From positions 1 to 46,496 of the forward strand of contig JAAZNV010000014.1 of NCBI GenBank assembly GCA_012798115.1: a stretch of 46,496 bases of DNA, given 5' to 3'. Shown in pieces: positions 17,397-27,150 of the stretch. Every line of letters starts with the position of its first letter. Position 1 is the stretch's first letter. Below the pieces are notes generated by a model. It worked only from the letters and a program-made list of their open reading frames with translations. It made no database searches and was not told where the DNA came from. The DNA is from a candidate division WWE3 bacterium (lineage in GTDB: Bacteria; Patescibacteriota; WWE3; UBA101185; UBA10185). The position numbers and the translations under genes were made by a program.

Positions 17397-19178
17397 ATGA
17401 ACAAAATAGAAAACCTACTAAACAACAAGAACATAATAAATCCACTAACTATTACTATCTTGATATATGTATTTTCGTTGTTAATCTTAGGATCTTGGTA
17501 TAACTTTCCTATAAGCGATGACTTTTATTACACTATGCAAGTAGAAGCTTTTTCCATGGGTATCTTTACAAAAAGTGCATTAATAGGACCAACTTTAATC
17601 CTTCAGTCATTTATAGGATTAATATGGGGCAGATTATTTGGTATAAATTATGCGTCTCTTAGAGTCTTAACAATACTGTTTTCCATCTTATGTATTGTAA
17701 TAGTAGATAAAATATTAAAACTACTGAAGGTAAAAGATACAACAAGACTTCCTACTCTTTTATTAATATTGTTCATTCCACAGTTTTATGCTTGTTCTGT
17801 TACGTTTATGTCAGAAAACTACTTTTTATTCTTTATACTTTTATCTTTATATCACTTTCTTTCATTTTTAAACAAAGATGATGAAAAACATATGTTATTA
17901 GCATCTATATTTGGAGGTCTTTCAATAATGGTGAGACAGTATGGAGTTGTTCTTCTTATCACTTACTTATTTGTTTATGTAATGTTAGTGCTAAAGTATA
18001 AGAAATTAAACATAAGATTAATTCTTGAACTTCTTGTTCCTTTTATTTTGCTAGGATCTTTAGGTGTGTTTTGGCCAAAATTCAAAAGCTTATCTGATCC
18101 TAAGAGTATGGATGTTTCTTTGTTTTTTGTTGGATTTAAAGATGTCATTCCAAGAATATTCAACATTTGGGTATTACCTTACATAGGCTTTTATTTACTT
18201 CCTTTTTCAGTAGTTTTGTTTGGCAAAATAAATAATAAATTAAAAGCATTAATAATGATTTTATCTGTGCCTCTTTCATATTTAATATACAAAATAAATA
18301 TATTTAAGATTGGAAACTTATTTTATCTGGAAGGTCTTTATGCAAGATTGGTTGTAAATATTAGACAAAACTTGTTTAATAACGTTCCTTTTAAACTATT
18401 CTTAGCTTACTTAATTTCATTATCGTTAATTACACTTTTAATATGGATAATACAAAGCTTAGTATCTAAAAGAAGTAGTTTGGAAAAAAAGAATTTTAAG
18501 ATTAACTTAAAATCAATTACTAAAGACTTAAATACTCTTACTCTTATTGTTTCAATAATAGGTTTTTTCTTAATAGTCATGGTTACAGATAGAGTATTTG
18601 ATAGGTATCTTCTTAATTTCTTTATTTTCCTTGTAATCTTAGTTTCTTATATCTTTAGCAAAAACAGATTAAATTTAAATTCATATTCTTTATTGATGTG
18701 TATTTTGATTAGCTTTGTTACTTTTCTTGTTACGTTTGATTACTATAGAGGGAATCAACTTAAATGGGTATTAGCAAACAAGTTGTCAACTGAATACAAG
18801 GTTGATAAATACAATATTTTTGTTGACAATGTTTATGCAAGAACAATGTATATGTATAAAATGCAAAACTACAAAGGACTTTATCCTGCAAAACCAGCAG
18901 AGTATCATCCATTTTGTTTTGTTCAGGAATATGTAAGGCAAAAAGATAATGTTATTAATAAACTTGTTAATAGTTTTGAAGGAAGAGGTTTTGTGAAAAA
19001 ATATATAGAAAATCCTAAGATTTCAAATGCAGGGTTATTGAAAGAAAAAAGTAATCATTTTGATTCTACAGATATATTAATATATGATGTTGAGTATCCA
19101 AGTCCAATATATAATTTATTAGGAAAGAAGATGTTTATTAGAGCTTTTTGCTTATATAACTACAAGGATTTGCAATAA
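17397..19178 (+). CDS. Polytopic membrane protein, glycosyltransferase-39/ArnT-like
   Basis: 593 aa, many TM segments, early PISDDFYYTMQVEAF acidic motif. Confidence 0.65.
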   Translation: MNKIENLLNNKNIINPLTITILIYVFSLLILGSWYNFPISDDFYYTMQVEAFSMGIFTKSALIGPTLILQSFIGLIWGRLFGINYASLRVLTILFSILCIVIVDKILKLLKVKDTTRLPTLLLILFIPQFYACSVTFMSENYFLFFILLSLYHFLSFLNKDDEKHMLLASIFGGLSIMVRQYGVVLLITYLFVYVMLVLKYKKLNIRLILELLVPFILLGSLGVFWPKFKSLSDPKSMDVSLFFVGFKDVIPRIFNIWVLPYIGFYLLPFSVVLFGKINNKLKALIMILSVPLSYLIYKINIFKIGNLFYLEGLYARLVVNIRQNLFNNVPFKLFLAYLISLSLITLLIWIIQSLVSKRSSLEKKNFKINLKSITKDLNTLTLIVSIIGFFLIVMVTDRVFDRYLLNFFIFLVILVSYIFSKNRLNLNSYSLLMCILISFVTFLVTFDYYRGNQLKWVLANKLSTEYKVDKYNIFVDNVYARTMYMYKMQNYKGLYPAKPAEYHPFCFVQEYVRQKDNVINKLVNSFEGRGFVKKYIENPKISNAGLLKEKSNHFDSTDILIYDVEYPSPIYNLLGKKMFIRAFCLYNYKDLQ

Positions 19179-19188
19179 ATTAATTTAT

Positions 19189-19273
19189 TGGTGCCAGAGA
19201 CAGGACTCGAACCTGCAAGCCTTACGGCACAGCCTTCTGAAGACTGCGTGTATACCAATTTCACCACTCTGGC
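19189..19273 (-). tRNA. tRNA-Leu(CAG)
   Basis: GCCAGAGTGGTGAAATTGGTATACACG CAGTC TTCAGAA GGCTG..., class II, encoded CCA. Confidence 0.93.
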
Positions 19274-19307
19274 TGATTAGAAGTATTTTAACAGTATTTA
19301 AAAGAAT

Positions 19308-19341
19308 ATAAAAAGCCCGGAATAATAAAAAGTACCGGGCT
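19308..19341 (-). terminator. Rho-independent terminator of the 47-aa small gene
   Basis: AGCCCGG (19314-19320) / CCGGGCT (19335-19341) followed on minus strand by TTTTTAT. Confidence 0.8.
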
Positions 19342-19355
19342 GCTAGTAATGCTTA

Positions 19356-19499
19356 CTACTTTCTTCTCTTCTTTTTTCTACCGTTTAATAAACCTGTTTT
19401 TTCCTTACGGTTCTGACCTAAGAAACGAGGCTTGTGGGACACATTAAATACGTGTACCCTTAACGCGCATAAATTCACGTCCTTGTAGTTTTGTGACAA
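19356..19499 (-). CDS. Small basic protein, 47 aa, TTG start
   Basis: Hand translation: MSQNYKDVNLCALRVHVFNVSHKPRFLGQNRKEKTGLLNGRKKKRRK*. SD-like AGGAGAG upstream, terminator downstream. Absent from ORF track. Confidence 0.65.
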   Translation of the reverse strand: MSQNYKDVNLCALRVHVFNVSHKPRFLGQNRKEKTGLLNGRKKKRRK

Positions 19500-19538
19500 G
19501 AACTCTCCTTTCTTGTTGTTAACAGTAGAATACTAACA

Positions 19539-20162
19539 CTAATCTAAAAGCTTTAAAAGATCTTTTGGCTGATAGATTATATAATCAGGGTTATTTGAAG
19601 ATAAGACAGACTCTAAATTATAGCCCCAAGCAACTGATGCTATCTTTACTCCAGAGGATCTTGCAGCATTTATATCTCTTATTTCATCTCCAATATATAT
19701 AACATCGTCCTTGTTTGCCTTGCATTTCTTAATTGCCTTTTTAAGTAATTTATCTTTGCCTAAATAATTAACAGTGCTATATATAAAGTCAAAATAGTTT
19801 AAATTATTCTTTTCTAAGAACTTAAGCACGTTTCTTTTAGAATTAGATGTAGCTATTCCCATTTTAATATTTCTTGAGCTTAGTTCTTCTAAGATCCCAG
19901 GAAGTCCCTTAAAAGTACTTATGTTCTTTAGTTCTTTATGCATCTTCCTTTGAATTTGAAACAAAAACCAAAATAGATCTCTCTTTCTAATACCAAGTGT
20001 TGCAACAAAATCATATAACCCCATTTTTCTAAATTCTTCAAAATTAATTTTTTCTTTAGAAAGAAGTTTTCTTTTTCTGTTAAATTCATAAGCATAATTA
20101 ACAGAATAAGAAAGGGTGTCTGCTAATGTTCCATCAAAATCAAATATTAATATCTTACTCAT
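19539..20162 (-). CDS. HAD-superfamily hydrolase, phosphoglycolate phosphatase-like
   Basis: ILIFDFDGTLADTLS, VIYIGDEIRDINAARSSGVKIASVAWGYN. Confidence 0.9.
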   Translation of the reverse strand: MSKILIFDFDGTLADTLSYSVNYAYEFNRKRKLLSKEKINFEEFRKMGLYDFVATLGIRKRDLFWFLFQIQRKMHKELKNISTFKGLPGILEELSSRNIKMGIATSNSKRNVLKFLEKNNLNYFDFIYSTVNYLGKDKLLKKAIKKCKANKDDVIYIGDEIRDINAARSSGVKIASVAWGYNLESVLSSNNPDYIIYQPKDLLKLLD

Positions 20163-20250
20163 AAATCAATTAAATCACATTTAAGTAATTAAAAAAGGGT
20201 GAAGCAACCTTTTAACACTAAGCGATAAGGATTGAGCAGCATATCTAACA

Positions 20251-20991
20251 TTAGATTTTGTAATACCTCAACCTCTCAAAGTTCTTTTCAGGTTCAAGTT
20301 TTGTTTCTTCAAGAAATTCTTCTTCAACAATTTCAGGGGTAAATGCATTTTTGTGTTTTAATAAAGCGTTTCTTTTCTTATTAATATATTTTGTAATATC
20401 AAAATAACTAACGTCAGGATACGAATATGCATCAGAAAATAAAATCTCTGAAACTATATGGGGTTCTAGATTATACTTTGTAAAGTGATCAGGAAAGAAA
20501 CCTCTGTCTCTTGAGTAGGGATATGCTGCATCTATTGTTAAAAGTGCAGTATGTCTGTGATCTCGATGATTTACCCAATGGGTTTCAGAATTAAATGTGT
20601 TTATGTTATCGAAAGGGTTTTGAGTAATTATTATATCGGGCTTAAATTGTCTAATGTGAAAAACTACTTTTTCTATATTTTCTAAGTTATCTTCTAGTTC
20701 ACCATCAGGTATATCTAAATTAAAAATATCTTCTTTTGCTAACCCAAGTTCTTTCCCTGCTTCTAATTGTTCATTCTTTCTAATCTCTCCAAACTCCTTC
20801 TCATTTATATCCGTTCTGTTTTGAAATCCCTTGCCACCATTTGTCATTGCAATTGATCTTACTTTTTTCCCTTCTGACAGTAATCTTGCTACAATGCCAC
20901 CGCATATAATCTCGTTATCATCGGGATGTCCTAACACAACTAAAACTCTATTTTTATCCCCAAATATTTCTGAAAAAGAATCTTTAATCAT
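20251..20991 (-). CDS. PIG-L/LmbE family deacetylase
   Basis: VLVVLGHPDDNEIICGG; NHRDHRHTALLTIDAAYPYSRDR. Confidence 0.9.
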   Translation of the reverse strand: MIKDSFSEIFGDKNRVLVVLGHPDDNEIICGGIVARLLSEGKKVRSIAMTNGGKGFQNRTDINEKEFGEIRKNEQLEAGKELGLAKEDIFNLDIPDGELEDNLENIEKVVFHIRQFKPDIIITQNPFDNINTFNSETHWVNHRDHRHTALLTIDAAYPYSRDRGFFPDHFTKYNLEPHIVSEILFSDAYSYPDVSYFDITKYINKKRNALLKHKNAFTPEIVEEEFLEETKLEPEKNFERLRYYKI

Positions 20992-21026
20992 GCTTATATT
21001 TTACCGGTTTTTAGTAACTTTTAAAA

Positions 21027-21101
21027 TGGTGAGGACGGAGGGATTCGAACCCTCGACAACCCGGTTAAGAGCCGGATGCTCTACCACTGAGCTACGTCCC
21101 C
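21027..21101 (-). tRNA. tRNA-Lys(CTT)
   Basis: GGGGACGTAGCTCAGTGGTAGAGCA TCCGG CTCTTAA CCGGG...GAGGGTTCGAATCCCTCCGTCCTCA + CCA. Confidence 0.93.
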
Positions 21102-21201
21102 ATGTCTTATGTATTATACATTATGTATTCACTGTTAAGAAACAAAACAGCGGTTCTTTTGCAAGAGCTACTTAAACCGCTGTTATCTTCTTAATAGAAG
21201 G

Positions 21202-21279
21202 TTACTTCTTTTTCTTTCTTTTCACTACCTTCTTCTTTACAGCTTTCTTTGCTGTCTTCTTTTTCTTCTTTGCTGGCAT
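21202..21279 (-). CDS. 25-aa lysine-rich peptide
   Basis: MPAKKKKKTAKKAVKKKVVKRKKKK*; ATG at 21279..21277 preceded by AAAGGAGGG. Below ORF-track length cutoff. Confidence 0.65.
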   Translation of the reverse strand: MPAKKKKKTAKKAVKKKVVKRKKKK

Positions 21280-21326
21280 GTTAGGGGCCCTCCTTTTGCC
21301 TTTAATTAAGTACACTGTTAAACTAA

Positions 21327-21524
21327 CTATAATTCTTCTTCATTATCTTCTTCCTCATCGTTATCTTCTGATTCATCAAAATTATTTTCATCTGCATCTT
21401 CTTCACCACTCATTTCTCTTTTGACTTCAAGATACGTATCCCAATCTTCATCAGTTGCATCATCAGGTAATGTATAACTGTGATCTTCTTCTAATTTCTT
21501 TTTAATCTCTTCTTTTGTTAACAA
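21327..21524 (-). CDS. Small acidic protein
   Basis: Likely TTG start (LLTKEEIKKKLEEDHSYTLPDDATDEDW...DEEEDNEEEL) because AGGAGG lies inside the longer track ORF, 9 nt upstream of the TTG. Confidence 0.65.
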   Translation of the reverse strand: MLTKEEIKKKLEEDHSYTLPDDATDEDWDTYLEVKREMSGEEDADENNFDESEDNDEEEDNEEEL

Positions 21525-21785
21525 ACAAATGCACCTCCTAAAAAACAAAAACACTTTGTATCAAAACAAAGCGTTTCTAATTTTTTAAATTTTTATTCTT
21601 AAATTTTTTGGGCAGGTCTTATTCATTTTCTTTAATAATAAAATTGTTATTTTTATTTTATTAAATGTCAATACTTAATAAATATTTTTTAACAAAAATA
21701 ATTTTTAGAAAATTAAAAAATTATAAAACAGAATAAATAGGAAAAAGCGTAAAAATCAGAGTATCCTTGTGTGAGTTGGTTGAAA

Positions 21786-22541
21786 CTATAAAGAACGTAG
21801 CTTATATTGAAAATTATTTCTACTCCAAAACCAAAGAGGAGGGTGCATTTGAATAGGTAGTATACCAGAATTATCTAATACATCCCTCCATCTTTTAGAT
21901 ATTTCTTCCTTTGTTAATACTTCCGCTTCTTTTTGTGTAATTACATTAAGAATTACAGAGCATTTAGTTATATGGGTGTCTGGAGCAATATCAATATACT
22001 CTGTATTTCTTAGAGGGACTTTTCCATACTCTATCATAATAAATGACCAATAATTAAATATCTTGGGTCCACTTAGATAAGGAAAGTCCCTTTTTAAATC
22101 TTTTTGAATAAGTTTTTTTAATTTAAGAAAATCAAAATCTACTGATTCAAACATTTTAGTCAAAGTCTCCCATTTATTACCAATAGTCAGCGATAGTGTT
22201 TTCCATGTTTGAATGTGTTTATTAGGCTGCAACGCAACTTTATATTTGAGCAATTTCTTTTGTAATTCCTCATTAGACATTTTAGTCACCTTTTCGACAG
22301 AAAACACATCTGAGGTTAAATTATCGAGGTATGTATATTTAGCGGCTTTCCAAAGTTTATAACTGTCTCTTTGGTAGTTTAGACTCATGGGAAAAGTAAA
22401 ATAGGCCAAGCTCTTTTCTTTTTCATTATCTTTAAAACCAGGGTTTGTATCTTCTGGCATTACAGAATAGCCTAACAATCCTTCTTTGTAGGCGTCTAAT
22501 AACTCCCTACATTGTTTTTGGAGTAATACACTATCAACCAT
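21786..22541 (-). CDS. Hypothetical protein, possible divergent HhH-GPD-like fold
   Basis: 251 aa; FPYLSGPKIFNYWSFIMIEYG...IDIAPDTHITKCSVIL recalls the HhH-GPD (V)DTHV region; weak. Confidence 0.55.
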   Translation of the reverse strand: MVDSVLLQKQCRELLDAYKEGLLGYSVMPEDTNPGFKDNEKEKSLAYFTFPMSLNYQRDSYKLWKAAKYTYLDNLTSDVFSVEKVTKMSNEELQKKLLKYKVALQPNKHIQTWKTLSLTIGNKWETLTKMFESVDFDFLKLKKLIQKDLKRDFPYLSGPKIFNYWSFIMIEYGKVPLRNTEYIDIAPDTHITKCSVILNVITQKEAEVLTKEEISKRWRDVLDNSGILPIQMHPPLWFWSRNNFQYKLRSL

Positions 22542-22653
22542 AGTTATATATTACATTGTTATTATAGGAAGAAACAATTCAAATCTCATTGGCACCCACT
22601 TATGGGAGCTGGTTGGAACTGTAAAATCAAACTTTCCATTACAAGCGTTTACT

Positions 22654-23220
22654 TTACCAATAACCCCTTCCCACATGCAAAGGTGCTACTCCATTTTGAA
22701 TTTTATTAACAAGATTAGCATTACCTAAAGGAACTATCATACCATCGGTGCCACTTTTAATTTCACCTTTTATACTTTCATAAGTATATGGAATACTCAA
22801 TTGCCGCCAGCCATATTTTTCATATAAAGGAACTGTACCAGGAGCTGCTGCTAAAAAACCAAAGTCATATGATTGAGATTTTAAATGCTCCATGGCGTAT
22901 GTTATTAGTTTCCCACCATAGCCATATTTTCTATATTCGGCTAGTATTCCAATGCTTAAACCTCCTATGGAAACTTCAATTCCCTCATAACTGCCCTTAG
23001 ACTTATGCAAATCTAGAAAACCTACAATTTTGGAACCATCTTTTAACAAAAAATGTGCGTAGGGTATATTAATAAAATCTTCAGAAGCTTCAATATCATC
23101 TATCATGCTGCCGAAAACTTTTTTCTGCATTTCATGCAACTTATATTCCTCTTCAGAGCTAAGCACTTCTGTAAATTGAATATTTACCGACTTCTCTTTT
23201 TCTACATCAGCGTGATTCAT
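22654..23220 (-). CDS. GNAT family N-acetyltransferase
   Basis: GGLSIGILAEYRKYGYGGKLITYAMEHLKSQ; GFLAAAPGTVPLYEKYGW. Confidence 0.85.
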   Translation of the reverse strand: MNHADVEKEKSVNIQFTEVLSSEEEYKLHEMQKKVFGSMIDDIEASEDFINIPYAHFLLKDGSKIVGFLDLHKSKGSYEGIEVSIGGLSIGILAEYRKYGYGGKLITYAMEHLKSQSYDFGFLAAAPGTVPLYEKYGWRQLSIPYTYESIKGEIKSGTDGMIVPLGNANLVNKIQNGVAPLHVGRGYW

Positions 23221-23251
23221 ATATACTTACTAACACTATACAAAAAGTCCT

Positions 23252-23328
23252 TGGCGCCTCCAGAGAGACTTGAACTCCCGACCCCTCGTTCCGAAGACGA
23301 GTGCTCTAATCCACTGAGCTATGGAGGC
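23252..23328 (-). tRNA. tRNA-Arg(TCG)
   Basis: GCCTCCATAGCTCAGTGGATTAGAGCA CTCGT CTTCGGA ACGAG...TCTGGAGGCG + CCA. Confidence 0.92.
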
Positions 23329-23360
23329 TTACTTGCTAACTATATTATACCTAAAAATAC

Positions 23361-23810
23361 ATGATAAAATTAAGAGCAATGAAGAAAAAGACAAAAATAT
23401 TCATAGTTGTATATATAGTACTTCTCATTCTAGGATCCTTGTATGTTAAATCTGTGTTAAAAGAATCCCCTGTTGAAGAAAAAGAAGCAGAGGAAGAAGT
23501 AGAAGAAACCCATCTAGTGAACATATCTTTGAAAGTAATAAATGGAACAGCTACAAATATGTACAATGCAAAATTAAAAAACGTAGACACTGTAAAAGAT
23601 TTGCTGGAAGAAATTAGGGATCACAGTGATTTTTCTTATGAAATTACAGAATATTTTCACAAAATAGAAATTGATACAGTAAACAAAGTTAAAACTCCTA
23701 CTGGATATAAATGGATAGTAATGTCAAACAACAATGACATTACAAATGATATTGGAAACACTTATTTAGAAAACAATGCAGTCTATGAATTAAAACTAAT
23801 CAAACAATAG
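23361..23810 (+). CDS. Membrane-anchored protein, possibly DUF4430-like
   Basis: 149 aa; N-terminal TM, acidic linker, NISLKVINGTA...VKDLLEEI...YKWIVMSNNNDI...LENNAVYELKLIK. Confidence 0.6.
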   Translation: MIKLRAMKKKTKIFIVVYIVLLILGSLYVKSVLKESPVEEKEAEEEVEETHLVNISLKVINGTATNMYNAKLKNVDTVKDLLEEIRDHSDFSYEITEYFHKIEIDTVNKVKTPTGYKWIVMSNNNDITNDIGNTYLENNAVYELKLIKQ

Positions 23811-23822
23811 TTTCTTGCTTTC

Positions 23823-25010
23823 TTACTCATATCTCAATGCTTGAATCGGATCTTTTTGACTTGCTTTAATAGCTGGGTAAGTACCAAAAACAACACCAAC
23901 AACTGCAGAAAAACCTAAAGATACAAGAATTGACCATACTGGTATTTCTGCTCTAACAAAGGCTTTCAAAGCAAAGGTAGCTAACCAACCTAAGATAAGA
24001 CCTATAATTCCTCCTGTAATGCTAATTAAAACTGCTTCTAACATAAATTGAAGTTTAATTTTTTTGGATGTTGCACCAAGTGCTTTTCTCAAGCCAATTT
24101 CTCTTGTTCTTTCAGTAACAGATACAAGCATAATATTCATAATTCCAATACCCCCAACAAGAAGAGATATTCCAGCAATTGCACCTAAAGCAATGGAAAT
24201 GATGCTTAAAATAGAGTCAATTGATTCTAAGAAGTCTTTCTGAGTAAGAATAGAAAAGTCATCTTTCTTTAAATCTTTCATTAGCACTATTTCAATTTGT
24301 TGAACAAAAAACTCCAAATCTTGATCATCTTTTGCTTTAATTGCAATAGTACTTATCTTGCTGTTAAAATCTTGCATTAACGTTGTGTATGGAGCAAGGG
24401 TACTTGCATCAAAATTAGGACCTTTTTTAGCCATTACTCCAACAACCTCATAAGTTTGAGAATCTATCTTAACTTTATGGCCAACGGAATTTTGCCCATC
24501 AAATAATTCATCATTTACAGAGTATCCTAAGACAATAACTCTTGCTTTAGTTAATTGTTCTAACTTAGAGAAAGATCTTCCATACAATATTTCAATATTA
24601 AAAATATCTTTACCTTGATAATTTGAACCTAGGATAGTCGCATAATATTCTTTTGTTTTGTATTTTATTGTTTTTCCTGTTTCAACAGAGGGTGTAACTG
24701 CATCAATATATTCTTTTGCATAGGTTTCTATTAAGTCAACATGTTTTTCTTCCAGCTTTCCACTCATCATTCCTGCACCAATGTTACTATTTGAACCTCC
24801 AGTACTAACTTTTCCTGGCATTACATAAACTGTATTAGAACCTAACAGTTTAAACTGATCACCAATATAGTTTTGAACGCCTTTAACAAGAGAAGTTAGA
24901 GTAATAACTGAGAATACGCCAATGATTACTCCAAGCATAGTCAAGAAAGATCTAGCTTTATTTAAAAGTAAAGAATCTAACGATGTTTTAAATGTTTCAT
25001 TTATCCTCAT
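23823..25010 (-). CDS. ABC transporter permease, MacB-like
   Basis: [40 protein letters not shown]. Confidence 0.92.
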   Translation of the reverse strand: MRINETFKTSLDSLLLNKARSFLTMLGVIIGVFSVITLTSLVKGVQNYIGDQFKLLGSNTVYVMPGKVSTGGSNSNIGAGMMSGKLEEKHVDLIETYAKEYIDAVTPSVETGKTIKYKTKEYYATILGSNYQGKDIFNIEILYGRSFSKLEQLTKARVIVLGYSVNDELFDGQNSVGHKVKIDSQTYEVVGVMAKKGPNFDASTLAPYTTLMQDFNSKISTIAIKAKDDQDLEFFVQQIEIVLMKDLKKDDFSILTQKDFLESIDSILSIISIALGAIAGISLLVGGIGIMNIMLVSVTERTREIGLRKALGATSKKIKLQFMLEAVLISITGGIIGLILGWLATFALKAFVRAEIPVWSILVSLGFSAVVGVVFGTYPAIKASQKDPIQALRYE

Positions 25011-25683
25011 TTACTACCTTCCCATCTCTTAAAGTAACTCTTCTCTTAGCAATTAAGGCTAAATCACTGTCGTGGGTAACAATGACAATAGTTATTCCTT
25101 TTTTGTTAAGATCTATAAACATTTTTTCAATTTCTTCACCTGTTTTTGAATCAAGATTCCCTGTAGGTTCATCTGCAAGAACTATTGAAGGGTTATTTAT
25201 TAAAGCCCTAGCTATTGCTACTCGTTGTCTTTCCCCTCCAGATAACTCATTTGATTTATTGTTAAGTCTTCCCTCAAGTCCTACTTGTTTAAGTAACTTC
25301 TTAGCTAATTCTTCTCTATCTCTTTCTTCAATTTTTTGTTTTGAATATTTTAATGGGAGCATAACATTTTCAAGAACTGTAGATCTAGGTAAGAGATTAA
25401 AGTCTTGAAATACAAATCCAATCTCCTTATTTCTAACTTCGGCTAATTCTTCCTCCGTCATTCCCTTAGTATTCTTATTATTTACGATTATTTCCCCACT
25501 TGTAGGAGTATCTAAAAGACCAATCATATGCATTAAACTTGATTTCCCAGCCCCAGATTTACCTGTAATTGATAAGAAATCACCTTTATAAACATCTAAA
25601 TTTACATTGGATACAGAAACTATCCTAGTTTTTCCCATATCGTATACTTTGCATACATTTTTAGCTTGTAGTACTGGAGTCAT
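24997..25683 (-). CDS. ABC transporter ATPase, MacB/LolD-like
   Basis: [38 protein letters not shown]. Confidence 0.95.
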   Translation of the reverse strand: MTPVLQAKNVCKVYDMGKTRIVSVSNVNLDVYKGDFLSITGKSGAGKSSLMHMIGLLDTPTSGEIIVNNKNTKGMTEEELAEVRNKEIGFVFQDFNLLPRSTVLENVMLPLKYSKQKIEERDREELAKKLLKQVGLEGRLNNKSNELSGGERQRVAIARALINNPSIVLADEPTGNLDSKTGEEIEKMFIDLNKKGITIVIVTHDSDLALIAKRRVTLRDGKVVNEDK

Positions 25684-25686
25684 AGT

Positions 25687-26745
25687 TTAGTTAATAATTT
25701 TAGTAATATAACCTTCCTTAATTTCTACCTCATCTTTAGCTGGAACAACTATAATTTTATCTATTGATGTCTTTACTTCTGTATACAAATCACCCTCAAG
25801 TCCAATTTCAATGCTTTGTTTCATGGCCTTACCTTTATCTGATACCCAAACATACGGCTTATCATCGTCGTCAAAAAGGATATCACTATACAGTAAAGAA
25901 GGAACTTCCTTGGTAGACGAAGCAACAAGCATGTAAGCATCGCCTGTCATCCCAACAGCAAGATTATCTTCTGGTGATTTATCTATATCAACTTCTATGG
26001 TAAAACTACCATCAGAAGCATTTGCATGAGAAGGAAGCTTATTTACCTTACCTGTAAAAACCTTATCTCCATAAGAGTCTAGCTTTATTTCAACTTCTTG
26101 ATCAATTTTTATGCTTCCGTAGTCTTCTTGATCAACCAAGACTTCAAAGATAAAGTTATCAAGGCTTCCAACAGTCACAACTGTTTCTCCTAAAGTTGCA
26201 GTTTCCCCAACCTCTTTGGTTATATCAATAACAGTTCCATTAATTGGGGAAGAAATATTTGTTTTGGATAACGTTGCTACTTGAGCTTGATAACTGGCTT
26301 CTGCTTGGCTTAGAGATTCTTCGTATTCTTTAAGCTTAATTCCATAAGCTGTTGGCCCTCCTAATAGATCTTCGTTATCTTTCTTATTATGAATGAAAAG
26401 CTCCAATTCTTTTTTAGCAATATCCCTTGCATCTTTATAATATTGAACAGTTTGTTTTTGAGTATCGCTATCAATGCTAGCCAATATTTTTCCAGTCCAA
26501 ACCCCTTGACCTTCTTTTACGTAAATATCTTTAATAGCACCTGTTGAAACAAAACTAACATTTGCTTGTTCCTTGGCTTTTACATACCCGCTTGCAGATA
26601 TAGTCTTTTTTACCACTCTATTTTCAATGCTAGTTTTCTTAACAACTGAAGTTAAGTTTGTTCTAGAGTTAAAGTAAATGAACATACCAACTAGGATAAT
26701 AATAAATGGAATGAACTTTCTAGTTTTCTTATAAATACTTTTCAT
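25687..26745 (-). CDS. HlyD/MacA-like efflux adaptor subunit
   Basis: N-terminal TM, biotinyl-lipoyl-like region (GAIKDIYVKEGQGVWTGKILASID), SSPINGTVIDITKEVGETAT. Confidence 0.9.
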   Translation of the reverse strand: MKSIYKKTRKFIPFIIILVGMFIYFNSRTNLTSVVKKTSIENRVVKKTISASGYVKAKEQANVSFVSTGAIKDIYVKEGQGVWTGKILASIDSDTQKQTVQYYKDARDIAKKELELFIHNKKDNEDLLGGPTAYGIKLKEYEESLSQAEASYQAQVATLSKTNISSPINGTVIDITKEVGETATLGETVVTVGSLDNFIFEVLVDQEDYGSIKIDQEVEIKLDSYGDKVFTGKVNKLPSHANASDGSFTIEVDIDKSPEDNLAVGMTGDAYMLVASSTKEVPSLLYSDILFDDDDKPYVWVSDKGKAMKQSIEIGLEGDLYTEVKTSIDKIIVVPAKDEVEIKEGYITKIIN

Positions 26746-26748
26746 AGT

Positions 26749-27144
26749 GTGTTATGTTATCATTTTAGCATGATAAAACTATTCAACCATCGCCATCCTA
26801 TAAGACAAGTTAAAAGTTTTAAGTATGCTTTTGAAGGCATCCTCCATGCCATAATTAACGAACCGAACTTTAGAATTCAAATGTTCATTGTAGCACTTGC
26901 ATCATTCCTTGGCAAATTCTATAAAATAACAAATATAGAATGGTCAATTATGATAATTGCTCTTGGGCTTTTACTAGCTGCAGAAATAATAAATACAGTT
27001 GTAGAAGAAATAATGGATCATTTTACCAAAGAAAATGATCCAGTCGTTAAAATAATAAAAGATTTATCTGCTAGTTTCGTATTAGTGTTTGCACTTACAG
27101 CAGGAACAATTTTATACTTAACATTCTACCAAAAGATATTTTAA
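26749..27144 (+). CDS. Diacylglycerol kinase family membrane protein
   Basis: SFKYAFEGILHAIINEPNFRIQM...LGLLLAAEIINTVVEEIMD...KDLSASFVLV. Confidence 0.9.
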   Translation: MLCYHFSMIKLFNHRHPIRQVKSFKYAFEGILHAIINEPNFRIQMFIVALASFLGKFYKITNIEWSIMIIALGLLLAAEIINTVVEEIMDHFTKENDPVVKIIKDLSASFVLVFALTAGTILYLTFYQKIF

Positions 27145-27150
27145 TCTAAA

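Noticed and set aside
20831-21175. 114-aa plus-strand ORF containing VRTEGFEPSTTRLRAGCSTTELRPH
   Set aside because: Antisense of the PIG-L gene and tRNA-Lys; spurious.
23053-23364. 103-aa plus-strand ORF with PPERLELPTPRSEDECSNPLSYGG
   Set aside because: Antisense of the GNAT gene and tRNA-Arg; spurious.
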